Below, in pieces: positions 36,254 to 45,175 of a stretch of 64,000 nucleotides of DNA. Position 1 is the first letter of the stretch; the number at the start of each line of letters is the position of its first letter. This stretch comes from Pseudomonas sp. MWU13-2105 (lineage in GTDB: Bacteria > Pseudomonadota > Gammaproteobacteria > Pseudomonadales > Pseudomonadaceae), in NCBI RefSeq assembly GCF_023242315.1, contig NZ_JALLIY010000024.1, positions 51,858 to 115,857 on the forward strand. The letters are read 5' to 3'. Both the position numbers and the translations under genes were made by a program. Below the pieces are notes generated by a model that worked only from the letters and a program-made list of their open reading frames with translations, had not been told where the DNA came from and ran no database searches.

Positions 36254-37515
36254 GCGCGGGAGACAAACTCCTCGGTCTCCTGCTGAGACGGAGCCGCGAG
36301 TCGGCGCCCGAGCCTGTGCACGATCTGTCCGCCCCGGTGTTCGGCTTGCAGATCCGGCTCGACGATGACGGTCGGGTATTGAATGTCGACGGTCCCTTGC
36401 GCCATGACCTGGCGCCGCGGGATGCAGTATGCGAGTTGCGCGACTTGCTGCTGCTCTCCAGCCGTCTGTGTGTCGAGGGCGTGCCGGCGGATTGGCTCGG
36501 GCAGGGCCTGGACCTGGATTTCATCGGCCCGGCCGGGCAAGTCCTGCATACCCGGGCCTGGGTCCAGCCCGGCAATACGGGCTGGTGGCTGCAGGCCGTG
36601 GATATCGGCGACCTGCTCGAACACAATCTGCGCTCGTCGCTACGTGAGCAGTTGCAGTATTTCGCCGGGCAAATGAGCGAACAATTGCGCTTGTGCAGCC
36701 TGGCGCGCTTACCCCAGGTGCTGAACGAGCAGTTGCAGGGGCTGTCCCGACACTGGCGGATTCCCTGTGTCGCCCTGGCGCTGCTGGACGAACATCAGCA
36801 GCAGTGGATGGTGCACAGCGAGTATCGGGCCCACGACGCTCCGGCCCTGTGGCAGACCGGTCAAGTCCTGGGTCGTGGCCTGGACAGCCTAAACGGCATG
36901 GTGCCGCTGTACTTTAGCGCACAACAAGGTCTCAGTGAGCATATGCGCCTGCAAGGGGTGATGGGCGATGCCGATGGCTTGCTCATTCCTTTTTGCGACG
37001 ACCATGGGGTGGCGGCCTGGTTGCTCGGCGGTTTTTACCCGGCGCAACAACGGGCGGCGCGGTTGGAGGACCGTGACTGGCTGCAACTGGCGGCGGCTTT
37101 GGCCGCGCCGTTGTTGGCCCGCCTGCGGCAGCAGGCGCACCATCATCAACTGGAGCGCCTGGAGGTGTTGCAAGGCTTGTTGGGCACCGGTTGGTGGGAA
37201 TGGACGCCGGCCATTGACCAGTTGCAACTGGCTCCGCAATTGGCCCGGGAGCTGGGGGTGGAGGCATCGTACGGGATGTTATCGCTGCAGGCTTGGTTGA
37301 GGCTGTTCCATGCCTCCGATCGCGAGGAACTTTCCAGCCGCATGCACGATTTGCAGCAGGGCAAGGCGCTGCTGCAAATCGTGCGCCGTCATGCTGAGGA
37401 TGCATTCCAGCCCCCACAGTGGTATCGCCTTCAGGGACAGGTGCTGGGTGTCGGCGACAGCCTGCGGATGATTGGCTTCATGCTTGATATCAGTGATATC
37501 GAGAGTCAGAAGTAG
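36211..37515 (+). CDS. PAS/GAF-like sensory protein without an output domain
   Basis: A 434-residue soluble protein. An N-terminal PAS-like segment (about 40-130, FGLQIRLDDDGRVLNVDGPL) is followed by a helical linker, a GAF-like region (about 155-300, with DGLLIPFCDDHGVAAWLLGG) and a C-terminal PAS-like segment (about 310-434, TGWWEWTPAIDQLQL to MIGFMLDISDIESQK). PAS domains of this kind normally continue into a kinase or GGDEF domain, but the stop comes immediately after. It may be a signalling adaptor for the divergent receiver protein or a truncated kinase. The start is unclear: GTG at 36211 or TTG at 36250. Confidence 0.7.
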   Translation: MRADDHRYLGSAILSAGDKLLGLLLRRSRESAPEPVHDLSAPVFGLQIRLDDDGRVLNVDGPLRHDLAPRDAVCELRDLLLLSSRLCVEGVPADWLGQGLDLDFIGPAGQVLHTRAWVQPGNTGWWLQAVDIGDLLEHNLRSSLREQLQYFAGQMSEQLRLCSLARLPQVLNEQLQGLSRHWRIPCVALALLDEHQQQWMVHSEYRAHDAPALWQTGQVLGRGLDSLNGMVPLYFSAQQGLSEHMRLQGVMGDADGLLIPFCDDHGVAAWLLGGFYPAQQRAARLEDRDWLQLAAALAAPLLARLRQQAHHHQLERLEVLQGLLGTGWWEWTPAIDQLQLAPQLARELGVEASYGMLSLQAWLRLFHASDREELSSRMHDLQQGKALLQIVRRHAEDAFQPPQWYRLQGQVLGVGDSLRMIGFMLDISDIESQK

Positions 37516-37534
37516 GTCGCCATGTCCGCTGCGA

Positions 37535-38095
37535 CTACTTCGGCGGATACGCGCTCATCAACTTGGCCACGGCCTGGTTGATCGCCGCGCTGCGTTCAGC
37601 CGGTGTCGAGCCGTCGTTGACCGTCTGCTCGGCACTGCCGCGCCAGACCAGCTTGCCGTCCTTGCCATCGAGCAGGTCGACCTGGATCGTCGCGACCTGA
37701 TAGTCGACGCTGCGGGTTTCGGTGTATCCCGGGCCGCCCCAGAAACCGCCCTGCCAAGGGCCACCCCAACCGCCGCCGTAGCTGGTGCTGACCTGCTGCT
37801 GGCGGTTATCGACGATCAGGTACGCCTGGACCTTCACATCGGCCTTGCCGCCGGCCATGGCCGGGCGTAAGCCACGCTGGTCCAGCTGTTCGCCGACCGC
37901 CTGGCGAATCCGCTGCTCGGTCAGGTCGCTCTTGATCCGCGGATCGTCCGGTCGGTACTGCAACGCCGGCTCTTTCCAGCTCCAGCTACGGTAAGCGGCG
38001 AAATCGCGGCTGGCGTCGAAGTCGTGGTTGACCCGGGTGGTTTCGCAAGCACTGAGCAGCACGGCAAAAGCCACTGAAGCGAGACGGCGGACCAT
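37535..38095 (-). CDS. DUF4136 lipoprotein
   Basis: A 186-residue predicted lipoprotein. The signal peptide ends in the lipobox LLSAC with Cys17. The DUF4136 domain follows (VNHDFDASRDFAAYRSWSWK, then RIRQAVGEQLDQRGLRP). A Gly/Trp-rich loop (GGGWGGPWQGGFWGGPGY) interrupts the domain. It is one of two adjacent paralogues on the same strand, 20 bp apart. Function is unknown. Confidence 0.85.
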   Translation of the reverse strand: MVRRLASVAFAVLLSACETTRVNHDFDASRDFAAYRSWSWKEPALQYRPDDPRIKSDLTEQRIRQAVGEQLDQRGLRPAMAGGKADVKVQAYLIVDNRQQQVSTSYGGGWGGPWQGGFWGGPGYTETRSVDYQVATIQVDLLDGKDGKLVWRGSAEQTVNDGSTPAERSAAINQAVAKLMSAYPPK

Positions 38096-38115
38096 GATTT
38101 TTCTCCGGGAGTTGT

Positions 38116-38712
38116 CTAGCTGGGTGGATAACTGGCCAGGGCTTTGCTCACTGCGTCGCGCAAGGCATCCGCGCGTTCGAGCTGATCGCCCTGGGTGCCG
38201 GTCTCGGCGCTGGCGCTCCAGACCGGTTGGCCGGAGCCCGCGTCGAACAGGCTGATACGCACCACCAGCACTTGCACCTCATAGGTGCGCACGATCGGGG
38301 CGCTGGGGTACATGCCATAACGGTTGCCATAGGGACCGCCGGCGTAACCGTAGTCTTCCTGGACCTGGCGCAGGCGTTTTTCCACATGCAGTTCGGCGCT
38401 GACCCGCAGGTCCGGCGGCGCCGTGTCGCGGCGTGGGCGCAAGCCCTGCTGTTCGAGGGCGTTGCCCACCACTTCGGCCAGTTGCGCCGGATCGGCCCAA
38501 GTGGTGCCGGCGGGCAGCCGGTCGTTGCTCCAGGCCCAGGTGCGGTAGCGCGCGTAGTCCCGTGGCGGCGCCGGGTAGGCGCTGAGGTCCGGGGCATGCG
38601 CGACCTGCGCCGGGGCGGGCGGCAGGGGCATGGAGCTGGCGGTGTAGGGGTTGTTGCTCTGGCAGGCAGTCACACCCAGGCACAGCGCGAGCAGACAAAA
38701 ACGGCGACTCAT
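38116..38712 (-). CDS. DUF4136 lipoprotein, paralogue
   Basis: A 198-residue predicted lipoprotein with signal peptide and lipobox GVTAC (Cys17). The DUF4136 core YARYRTWAWSNDRLPAG and the repeat-like VVGNALEQQGLRPRRD match the neighbouring gene in layout. The loop here is Gly/Tyr-rich (YGYAGGPYGNRYGMYP). It lies 14 bp downstream of cmoM and 20 bp upstream of its paralogue. Confidence 0.85.
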   Translation of the reverse strand: MSRRFCLLALCLGVTACQSNNPYTASSMPLPPAPAQVAHAPDLSAYPAPPRDYARYRTWAWSNDRLPAGTTWADPAQLAEVVGNALEQQGLRPRRDTAPPDLRVSAELHVEKRLRQVQEDYGYAGGPYGNRYGMYPSAPIVRTYEVQVLVVRISLFDAGSGQPVWSASAETGTQGDQLERADALRDAVSKALASYPPS

Positions 38713-38726
38713 TGCATCCTCCGTAT

Positions 38727-39476
38727 TCAGACCGGACGGCAGATCCAGTGCAGGTAACGTCCCAGCCCGGCAAAGCCGGGGTGGCGACGGTGGGCCAGTT
38801 CCATTTCCAGCAGGTCCGCCAGGGCGGCGCGGGCCTGGAATTCAACCGGCATGTAATCGTGGAAAACCCGCACGCCACTCTGGGTTTCGACCCGCCACAG
38901 ACCTTCAAGTTGCGCCGCCAGCTCCCGTGGATCAAGGGGTTGTTGCGGGGTCAGGCTGTGCTTTTCGCCGGCCATGTCGTTCTTGCGCATCTTGCGGAAA
39001 TGGCCCTTGAGCAAGTTGCGATAGATCAGTGCATCGCGATTGTAGAAGGCCAGGGACAGCCAGCCATCCGGTGTGCACAACTGGTGCAGCACCGGCAGGA
39101 TCGCATGGGGTTCGGCCAGCCATTCGAGCACCGCGTGGCAGAGCACCAGGTCATAGGGTTCGGTGAGTTGGCCGAGCAGCTCCTGCCATGGTGCCTGGAT
39201 GAAGGTCGCGGGTTGTCCGGCTTCGGCAAAGCGCTGGCGCGCGCCCGCGAGCATCGGTTCGGCGGGTTCGGCGAGGGTCACCTGATGACCGCGCTCGGCC
39301 AGCCACAATGACATATGACCGAGGCCCGCGCCGATATCCAGCACCCGCAACGGGCGCTGCGGCAAGCTCTCGGCCAGGTCGGCCTGGAGCACGGCGAGGC
39401 GGATCGCACCCTTGGCCCCACCGTAGATCTTCTCGGCGAAGCGGGTGGCCAGCTGGTCGAAATGACGGTCGCTCAT
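38727..39476 (-). CDS. cmoM: tRNA 5-carboxymethoxyuridine methyltransferase CmoM
   Basis: A 249-residue class I SAM methyltransferase of the CmoM (formerly SmtA) group, which methyl-esterifies the wobble cmo5U of tRNAs. Evidence is the N terminus DRHFDQLATRFAEKIYGGAK, the SAM loop LRVLDIGAGLGHMSLWLAER, and the family block FYNRDALIYRNLLKGHFRKM near residue 145. The start at 39476 overlaps the MazG-like gene stop by 4 bp. The assignment is by family motifs and is fairly confident. Confidence 0.87.
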   Translation of the reverse strand: MSDRHFDQLATRFAEKIYGGAKGAIRLAVLQADLAESLPQRPLRVLDIGAGLGHMSLWLAERGHQVTLAEPAEPMLAGARQRFAEAGQPATFIQAPWQELLGQLTEPYDLVLCHAVLEWLAEPHAILPVLHQLCTPDGWLSLAFYNRDALIYRNLLKGHFRKMRKNDMAGEKHSLTPQQPLDPRELAAQLEGLWRVETQSGVRVFHDYMPVEFQARAALADLLEMELAHRRHPGFAGLGRYLHWICRPV

Positions 39477-39778
39477 TGGGCGAAGCGCCGTTCGCTGTCG
39501 GCCAGCTTGGCGCGGACCACCTCGTTCATGTCCAGCCCCAGTTCGCTGCACAGCAGGAGCAGGTAGAGGACGATGTCGCCGACCTCCTGCCCGGCATGGG
39601 CGAGTTTTTCCGGCGGTAACTGGCGCGATTGATCCTCGCTGAGCCATTGGAAAATCTCCACCAGTTCGGCCATCTCCACGCTGGCGGCCATGGCCAGGTT
39701 TTTCGGGCTGTGGAAAGTTTTCCAGTCGTTGCGATCGCGGATGCCGTGCAGGCGTTGGGTCAGTTCATCGAGGTTCAT
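39473..39778 (-). CDS. MazG-like nucleotide pyrophosphohydrolase
   Basis: A 101-residue helical protein of the MazG/RS21-C6 group, which hydrolyses non-canonical or deoxynucleoside triphosphates. The metal-binding acidic residues are in SVEMAELVEIFQWL and EVGDIVLYLLLLC. It overlaps the cmoM start in an ATGA junction, suggesting one transcript. A house-cleaning role is the usual assumption; the substrate is unknown. Confidence 0.87.
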   Translation of the reverse strand: MNLDELTQRLHGIRDRNDWKTFHSPKNLAMAASVEMAELVEIFQWLSEDQSRQLPPEKLAHAGQEVGDIVLYLLLLCSELGLDMNEVVRAKLADSERRFAQ

Positions 39779-39897
39779 GCGGGTGTTCTCCTTCAAGGCG
39801 TCTAGCTTCCGGTGGATGAGAACGGGAAGCAAGGGCCTTGCTGTAGGGATAACACCTGGAGCCGATGAAATATTCGTCAGGGCGGGTAGGCGCTGTG

Positions 39898-40752
39898 TCA
39901 GGCAATCGGCTGCCAGCGTCCGCTCAGATGCTCCAGGCCCTTGGCCCCGGACAATTTGAACGCGCCGTTGGAGCCTGGCGCACTGCTCCACAGGCCGACT
40001 TCACCGGGCAGGCGCACCGGTCTTCTGAACGCCACTTCGATCTCGATATTCGCGCTCGGCAGGTGCTCGTGCAGGGCCGCGAGGATACGGGCCTTGTTCC
40101 ACAAACCATGGGCGATGGGCCGGGGGAAACCGAACAGGCGGGCGCTCAGGGCCGTCAGGTGGATCGGGTTGTAGTCACCGGACACCCTGGCGTAGCGCCG
40201 ACCGATATCGACTGGAACCTGCCAGTGCGTCAGCTCGGTCAGGGGCAGGGGCGCGGCCTTTTTTTTCTTCGCCGGCTTGGCGTCCAGGGTGACGCCCCGG
40301 CAGAGTAGCCGGCTTTCGGCTTCCCAAAGCGGGCCGAGGGCATCGTCGATCTCGGTGAGCAGATCGAAGGTCGCGCCCTGGACATGCGGCTGCAGGTTGC
40401 GCACCCGCACGCCGATCCGCAGATTGTGCATGCCGCCGAGGGGGCGTAGCAGACGGATACGGTTGTTCAGGTGAACCAGGCCCGGCAGCGGAAAGGGAAA
40501 CTCCTTGGCTGTCAGCAATTGCAGTTGCAGGGGCAGGGCCAACACATGGGGATAGGTCGCCGGCATCGGGCTGCCCTCGGCAAAACCGCAGACCCGGCGA
40601 TAGGCGGCCAGGCGCCGTTCATCGACGGTCACCCAGCTGCGTAGCCCTCGATCTGGCAATTCTTGGCCCGCGATGATGCGTCGTGTCGCGGCGCGCAGGT
40701 AAAGCGCGGGCAAGCTCGGCGCGGCGGTCAGGTATTGCCAGTTCACGGGCAT
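39898..40752 (-). CDS. MaoC-like hot-dog domain dehydratase
   Basis: A 284-residue protein with two hot-dog halves. The C-terminal half has the MaoC/hydratase signature YARVSGDYNPIHLTALSARL followed by FPRPIAHGLW. The N-terminal half (about 50-150) lacks a catalytic signature. Such proteins act as (R)-specific enoyl-CoA hydratases or related acyl-thioester enzymes. A lysine-rich linker (AKPAKKKKAAPLPL) joins the halves. It stands alone, 119 bp from the mazG-like gene and divergent from the AraC regulator. Confidence 0.85.
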   Translation of the reverse strand: MPVNWQYLTAAPSLPALYLRAATRRIIAGQELPDRGLRSWVTVDERRLAAYRRVCGFAEGSPMPATYPHVLALPLQLQLLTAKEFPFPLPGLVHLNNRIRLLRPLGGMHNLRIGVRVRNLQPHVQGATFDLLTEIDDALGPLWEAESRLLCRGVTLDAKPAKKKKAAPLPLTELTHWQVPVDIGRRYARVSGDYNPIHLTALSARLFGFPRPIAHGLWNKARILAALHEHLPSANIEIEVAFRRPVRLPGEVGLWSSAPGSNGAFKLSGAKGLEHLSGRWQPIA

Positions 40753-40971
40753 GCGTGGGCTCTCAATGGATGCTTGCTTTGTTTGTAGGAAAAGACTTTC
40801 AGCTTTATAGGCTATATCTCTTTAGTTGTGGGGCTGATTCTTTGCGTTGTGTTGCCGTGGTGACAGGCGCGAGCCACTGTCGAGCGCGGATCGCCCTGTC
40901 GGCATTGTCAGAAACCATGGCTTGGCCTAAGGTCGCAGCCTGAAAGCCGTCTTGCGACATAAGGTCTCTCC

Positions 40972-41763
40972 ATGCCGACCAACGGACAACGTGGTCCCCA
41001 ACGTCAGATTCCGACGCTGACATCCCTGCCGCGCCCGCTGTACGCCCGCGCCGAGAGCCTGAACGCCGGCTCGTGGACGCCACGTCATCGGCATGATTGG
41101 GTGCAGTTTTCCTACGCCATCAGCGGGGTGCTGGGGGTGCACACCGCCGAGGGCAGTTTCTTCGCGCCGCCGCAATGGGGCGTGTGGATTCCGGATGGGC
41201 TGGAGCATGAGGTGGTCACCTCGATGCGTGCGGAAATGCGCAGCCTGTATGTGCGTCGCGAGGATTGCCTGTGGGCGCCGGCGCGCTGCCGGGTGCTGGA
41301 GGTGACGCCGCTGGCTCGGGAACTGATCAAGAGTTTCTGCCTGTTGCCGGCCGATTATCCCGAGGACGGTGGTCGCGAAGGGCGCCTGGTGCAGGTGTTG
41401 CTGGATCAGTTGGCGGGGTTGCCGGAGGTGGGGTTCTCGCTACCGCTGCCGCGCCACTCGCGGTTGCTCGGCTTGTGCAACGAACTGATTGAAAACCCCG
41501 AACTGGGGGTGACCCTGGGGCTATGGGCCGGGCGCCTGGGCATGTCGGAAAAAACCTTGATGCGGCTATTTCAGCGCGAGACTGGATTGAGTTTTCGTGG
41601 TTGGCGCCAGCGTGCGCGATTGCTCTCGTCGCTGGGGACGTTGGAGGCGGGTGACAGCGTGACCCGGGCCGCGCTGTCCTGTGGTTATGATTCGACGTCA
41701 GCGTTTATCGCCGCGTTCAAGGGCTTGTTTGGCTATACACCGGGGGAACTGTTCCGCCACTGA
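40972..41763 (+). CDS. AraC family transcriptional regulator
   Basis: A 263-residue regulator. A cupin-type N-terminal sensor (about 25-110, TPRHRHDWVQFSYAISGVLGV) is joined to a C-terminal double helix-turn-helix AraC domain (about 165-260, LGMSEKTLMRLFQRETGLSF and CGYDSTSAFIAAFKGLFGYT). This layout is NimR/RipA-like. The ATG follows AGGTCTCTCC. No obvious target gene is adjacent on the plus strand. The divergent MaoC-like gene is a possible target. Confidence 0.9.
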   Translation: MPTNGQRGPQRQIPTLTSLPRPLYARAESLNAGSWTPRHRHDWVQFSYAISGVLGVHTAEGSFFAPPQWGVWIPDGLEHEVVTSMRAEMRSLYVRREDCLWAPARCRVLEVTPLARELIKSFCLLPADYPEDGGREGRLVQVLLDQLAGLPEVGFSLPLPRHSRLLGLCNELIENPELGVTLGLWAGRLGMSEKTLMRLFQRETGLSFRGWRQRARLLSSLGTLEAGDSVTRAALSCGYDSTSAFIAAFKGLFGYTPGELFRH

Positions 41764-41788
41764 ATATCGAAACACCGCGGCACTAATG

Positions 41789-41860
41789 CGGGAGCGGAGC
41801 TTGCCCGCGAAGAGGCCCTTGAGGGCGCTAAAAGCTTCGCGGGCAAGCACCGCTCCGACA
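41789..41860. repeat. REPIN-type inverted REP pair
   Basis: Inverted REP arms (GGGAGCGGAGCTTGCCCGCG and CGCGGGCAAGCACCGCTCC) lie between the convergent AraC and chemoreceptor genes, where they may also act as a transcript end. Confidence 0.8.
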
Positions 41861-41873
41861 ATGCTTGCGTGTC

Positions 41874-43820
41874 TCAGGTCCGGAAGCGCTTGACCAACGC
41901 ATCGAGCTCGTTGGACAACCCCGCCAGGCCCTGGGAATCGAGCCGCGCCGAGTTTGCCAGTTCCGCCACCAACTGCGCATCGCCATGGATCTGGCTGATA
42001 TGCCGGTTGATGTCCTCAGCCACATGGTGCTGCTCTTCCGCCGCGGTGGCGATCTGCGTGTTCATGTCGCGGATCACGTCCACCGACTCGCGGATCTGCC
42101 CGAAACTGGTGCGTGCCAGGCCGATACGGTTCACCGATTCCTGCGACACCTCGAGGCTGGCATGCATCTGTTGCGCGACCTGGCTGGTACGTTTGGCCAG
42201 GTTACCGAGCAGACCGTCGATCTCCGCCGTGGAGTCGGCGGTGCGCTTGGCCAGGGCGCGCACCTCGTCGGCCACCACGGCGAAGCCACGGCCCTGTTCA
42301 CCGGCCCGGGCGGCCTCGATGGCGGCGTTGAGCGCCAGCAGGTTGGTCTGTTCGGCAATCGAACGAATGGTGCCGAGAATCGACTGGATATTGTTGCTGT
42401 CGCTTTCCAGTTGCTGCATCGACTGGGCCGACTGCTCGATCTCCTGGCTCAACTGGTCGACGCTGCTGACCGCCGCGTCGATCTGCTGCTGGCCTTCGCG
42501 GGCCTGGCGCTGGCCGCTGTCGGCCGATTCCGCGGCCTGGCTGCAGGAACGGGCGACCTCGTTGGCGGTGGCGACCATCTCGTGGAAGGCCGTCGACACC
42601 ATGTCCACCGCCTCGCGCTGGCGCCCGGCGGCGTCGGCCATGTCCCCGGAGACCCGGGTGGAATTACGCGACGAATCGAGAATCTTGTTGGCCGACAGGC
42701 CGATGTGCTGGATCAGGCTGCGGATCGCGCCGAGGAACTGGTTGAACCAGTTCGCCAGTTGCGCGGTTTCGTCGCTGCCACGGATCTGCAGGTTCTGGGT
42801 CAGGTCGCCTTCGCCCTGGGCGATGCCTTCCAGGCCGCTGGCCACGCTGCGGATCGGCCGCACGATCAGGCTGGCGAAACTGGCGCCGACGATGGCGAAG
42901 ATCACTGCGAGCACGGCGGCGATGATTGCTACCAGCCAGGTCAGCTGGTTGGCCGAGGCCATCACTTCGCTCTGCTTGATCAGGCCGATAAAGGTCCAGC
43001 CCAACTGCTCCGATGGCCAGACATTGGCCATGTAGTGCTCGCCGTTGATGTCGACTTCCACCAGGCCTTTGCCGGCTTTGGCCAGGTCGGCGTAACCGCC
43101 ACCGAGACTGCCCAGGGCCTTGAAGTTGTGCTCAGGCTGCTTGGGGTCCACCAGCAGGTTGCCGCTGTTCTCCATCAACATCAGGTAGCCGCTTTCACCG
43201 AGCTTGATCTGCTTGACGATTTCGGTGAGTTGCTTGAGGGTCACGTCGACACCGATGACCCCCCCTTGGGATCCCAGCTTGTTGTCCACGGTGCGCACGG
43301 TACCGATCATGACGGCGTCGTCGGCCGCCCAGTAGTAGGCGGAGGTCCGCAGGGTCTTGCCGGGATTGGCTATCGCGGTCTTGTACCAGGGACGCACACG
43401 TGGGTCGTAGTTGGCCAGTTTCGGGTCGGCCGGCGTGGAGACGTAGCCACCGTTGCCAACCCCGTAGGACACGTAGGAGTAAGCCGGGTGGGCCAGTCTC
43501 ATGCCCTCAAGCAGGTCGTAGATCTGCTTGTCCTGCTCGTTAAGGGCAATTTGCGCGGCATCGGCGCTCTGGTAGCTCTTGAGCACACCGTCGGAGTTTT
43601 TTATCAGCGGCTGGTTCGTCAGGTATTCGACGTTCTGGCTGACGCCGTCGAAGAACAGCTGCATGGCGTTGCTGACCTGGCGGATCTCCCGGCCGCTGCC
43701 GTCGACAAAGTTGCCGCGGGCTTCGCTGCGCAGGTTCAATACCACCAGGGTGGCAACCAGTACCACCGGTAAGCAGGCGACGATTGCAAACGCCCAGGTC
43801 AATTTCTGCTTGATGTTCAT
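41874..43820 (-). CDS. Methyl-accepting chemotaxis protein with dCache sensor
   Basis: A 648-residue chemoreceptor. TM1 (about 8-28) leads to a periplasmic double-Cache domain (about 35-280). Residues YDPRVRPWYKTA and GVIGVDVTL resemble the amino-acid-binding pattern of dCache domains, so an amine or amino-acid ligand is plausible but untested. TM2 (about 285-310) and HAMP follow, then the signalling domain with tip AEQTNLLALNAAIEAARAG. The ATG at 43820 is a natural start before the first membrane helix. Confidence 0.93.
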   Translation of the reverse strand: MNIKQKLTWAFAIVACLPVVLVATLVVLNLRSEARGNFVDGSGREIRQVSNAMQLFFDGVSQNVEYLTNQPLIKNSDGVLKSYQSADAAQIALNEQDKQIYDLLEGMRLAHPAYSYVSYGVGNGGYVSTPADPKLANYDPRVRPWYKTAIANPGKTLRTSAYYWAADDAVMIGTVRTVDNKLGSQGGVIGVDVTLKQLTEIVKQIKLGESGYLMLMENSGNLLVDPKQPEHNFKALGSLGGGYADLAKAGKGLVEVDINGEHYMANVWPSEQLGWTFIGLIKQSEVMASANQLTWLVAIIAAVLAVIFAIVGASFASLIVRPIRSVASGLEGIAQGEGDLTQNLQIRGSDETAQLANWFNQFLGAIRSLIQHIGLSANKILDSSRNSTRVSGDMADAAGRQREAVDMVSTAFHEMVATANEVARSCSQAAESADSGQRQAREGQQQIDAAVSSVDQLSQEIEQSAQSMQQLESDSNNIQSILGTIRSIAEQTNLLALNAAIEAARAGEQGRGFAVVADEVRALAKRTADSTAEIDGLLGNLAKRTSQVAQQMHASLEVSQESVNRIGLARTSFGQIRESVDVIRDMNTQIATAAEEQHHVAEDINRHISQIHGDAQLVAELANSARLDSQGLAGLSNELDALVKRFRT

Positions 43821-44266
43821 CCGCGCTCCAGATTTTTCTTGTAGATCCCATACGTGCTGATCACGTGTGGTCGGTATTAGGGCAGCTGTGAAAGGGGGGT
43901 GGTCGTGTTGAAAATCCGTCTCGCTGGTGGCGTGCCTGATTGTTCGACAAATACGCCTGTGTCTTTAAAGCGCTTCGGCTGGCGCGGAAAAAAGTTGAGG
44001 AACAAGGGGAATATTCTGATTTTTTCTGAGCCTCGGCCTTTCATCCGTGATCGGAAACCTGAAGGTGCAGCGTGAACAGTAGCTTGGTAATCCTCGGCTA
44101 TTCTCTTGAGGCGCAGCTTTTTCCTGGTCGATTCGTCGGAATAATCTGGCACATTGAGTGCATTGGAGAGTATTCGAGGTCGGCATCCTCTCCCCGCTGT
44201 GAGAGGATTGCCGTATAACGAGTGACATTCGCGTGTTTGGCAATAAAGGACCCACAATAAAAGCTG
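43821..44266. other. Intergenic region between chemoreceptor and RIO kinase genes
   Basis: A 446-bp region. It should hold the divergent promoters of both genes. The only frame of note is a 73-codon minus-strand stretch at 43965-44186 described separately. No other repeat or operator was recognised. Confidence 0.5.
43965..44186 (-). CDS. Possible small two-CxxC protein
   Basis: A 73-residue frame starts MPTSNTLQCTQCARLF and carries a second pair, CSRC, 27 residues later. This spacing could bind zinc. A purine-rich GGGGAGAGG precedes the ATG but is too close for an ideal ribosome site. It may be a small zinc-ribbon protein, or chance. Confidence 0.3.
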   Translation of the reverse strand: MPTSNTLQCTQCARLFRRIDQEKAAPQENSRGLPSYCSRCTFRFPITDERPRLRKNQNIPLVPQLFSAPAEAL

Positions 44267-45163
44267 ATGAAGACTCCAAAACGCATTGAACCCCTGATCG
44301 AGGACGGTCTGGTCGACGAGGTGCTGCGCCCACTCATGAGTGGCAAAGAGGCAGCGGTTTATGTGGTGCGCTGTGGCAACGAGCTACGTTGCGCCAAGGT
44401 CTACAAGGAGGCGAATAAACGAAGTTTTCGTCAGGCGGCCGAGTATCAGGAAGGCCGCAAGGTGCGTAACAGCCGGCAGGCCCGGGCCATGGCCAAGGGC
44501 TCCAAGTTCGGTCGCAAGGAGACCGAGGACGCCTGGCAGAACGCGGAAGTGGCGGCATTGTTCCGTCTGGCCAGCGCCGGCGTACGGGTGCCCAAGCCGT
44601 TCGACTTCCTGGAAGGCGTGCTGTTGATGGAGTTGGTGGCGGACGAGTACGGCGATGCCGCGCCGCGCCTCAACGATGTGGTGCTGGAGCCGGATCAGGC
44701 GCGCGAGTACCACGCGTTCCTGATTTCCCAGATCGTGCTGATGTTGTGTACCGGCCTGGTGCATGGTGACCTGTCGGAGTTCAACGTGCTGTTGACGCCA
44801 CAGGGACCGGTGATCATCGACTTGCCCCAGGCGGTGGATGCGGCCGGCAACAACCATGCCTTCAGCATGCTGGAGCGCGACGTCGGCAACATGGCCTCGT
44901 ACTTCGGGCGTTTTGCTCCGGAGCTGCGGCACACCCGTTATGCCAAGGAAATGTGGGCCTTGTTCGAAGCCGGCACCTTGCATCCGGGCAGCATCCTGAC
45001 CGGTGAGTTCGACGATCCGGAAGAACTGGCGGATGTCGGCAGTGTGATGCGTGAAATTGAAGCGGCACGGTTCGAGGAGGAGCGCCGGCAGGCGATCCGC
45101 GCGGCGGATGACAAGCCGCCGGGCAAGGCTGAAGAGCCGCCTCCGCCGTGGATGCAGCAGTGA
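44267..45163 (+). CDS. RIO1-like serine protein kinase
   Basis: A 298-residue protein with a RIO kinase domain, a family best known from archaeal and eukaryotic ribosome assembly and found patchily in proteobacteria. Visible features: the nucleotide loop MSGKEAAVYVV (about 24-34), Lys44 in CAKVYK, a Lys/Arg-rich flexible loop (about 50-85), the catalytic loop VHGDLSEFNVLL with Asp168, and metal-binding Asp185 in VIIDLPQAV. The C-terminal tail is acidic then Pro-rich (KAEEPPPPWMQQ). The gene stands alone. Its targets in bacteria are unknown to me. Confidence 0.9.
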   Translation: MKTPKRIEPLIEDGLVDEVLRPLMSGKEAAVYVVRCGNELRCAKVYKEANKRSFRQAAEYQEGRKVRNSRQARAMAKGSKFGRKETEDAWQNAEVAALFRLASAGVRVPKPFDFLEGVLLMELVADEYGDAAPRLNDVVLEPDQAREYHAFLISQIVLMLCTGLVHGDLSEFNVLLTPQGPVIIDLPQAVDAAGNNHAFSMLERDVGNMASYFGRFAPELRHTRYAKEMWALFEAGTLHPGSILTGEFDDPEELADVGSVMREIEAARFEEERRQAIRAADDKPPGKAEEPPPPWMQQ

Positions 45164-45175
45164 TCGCGTAAAAAC

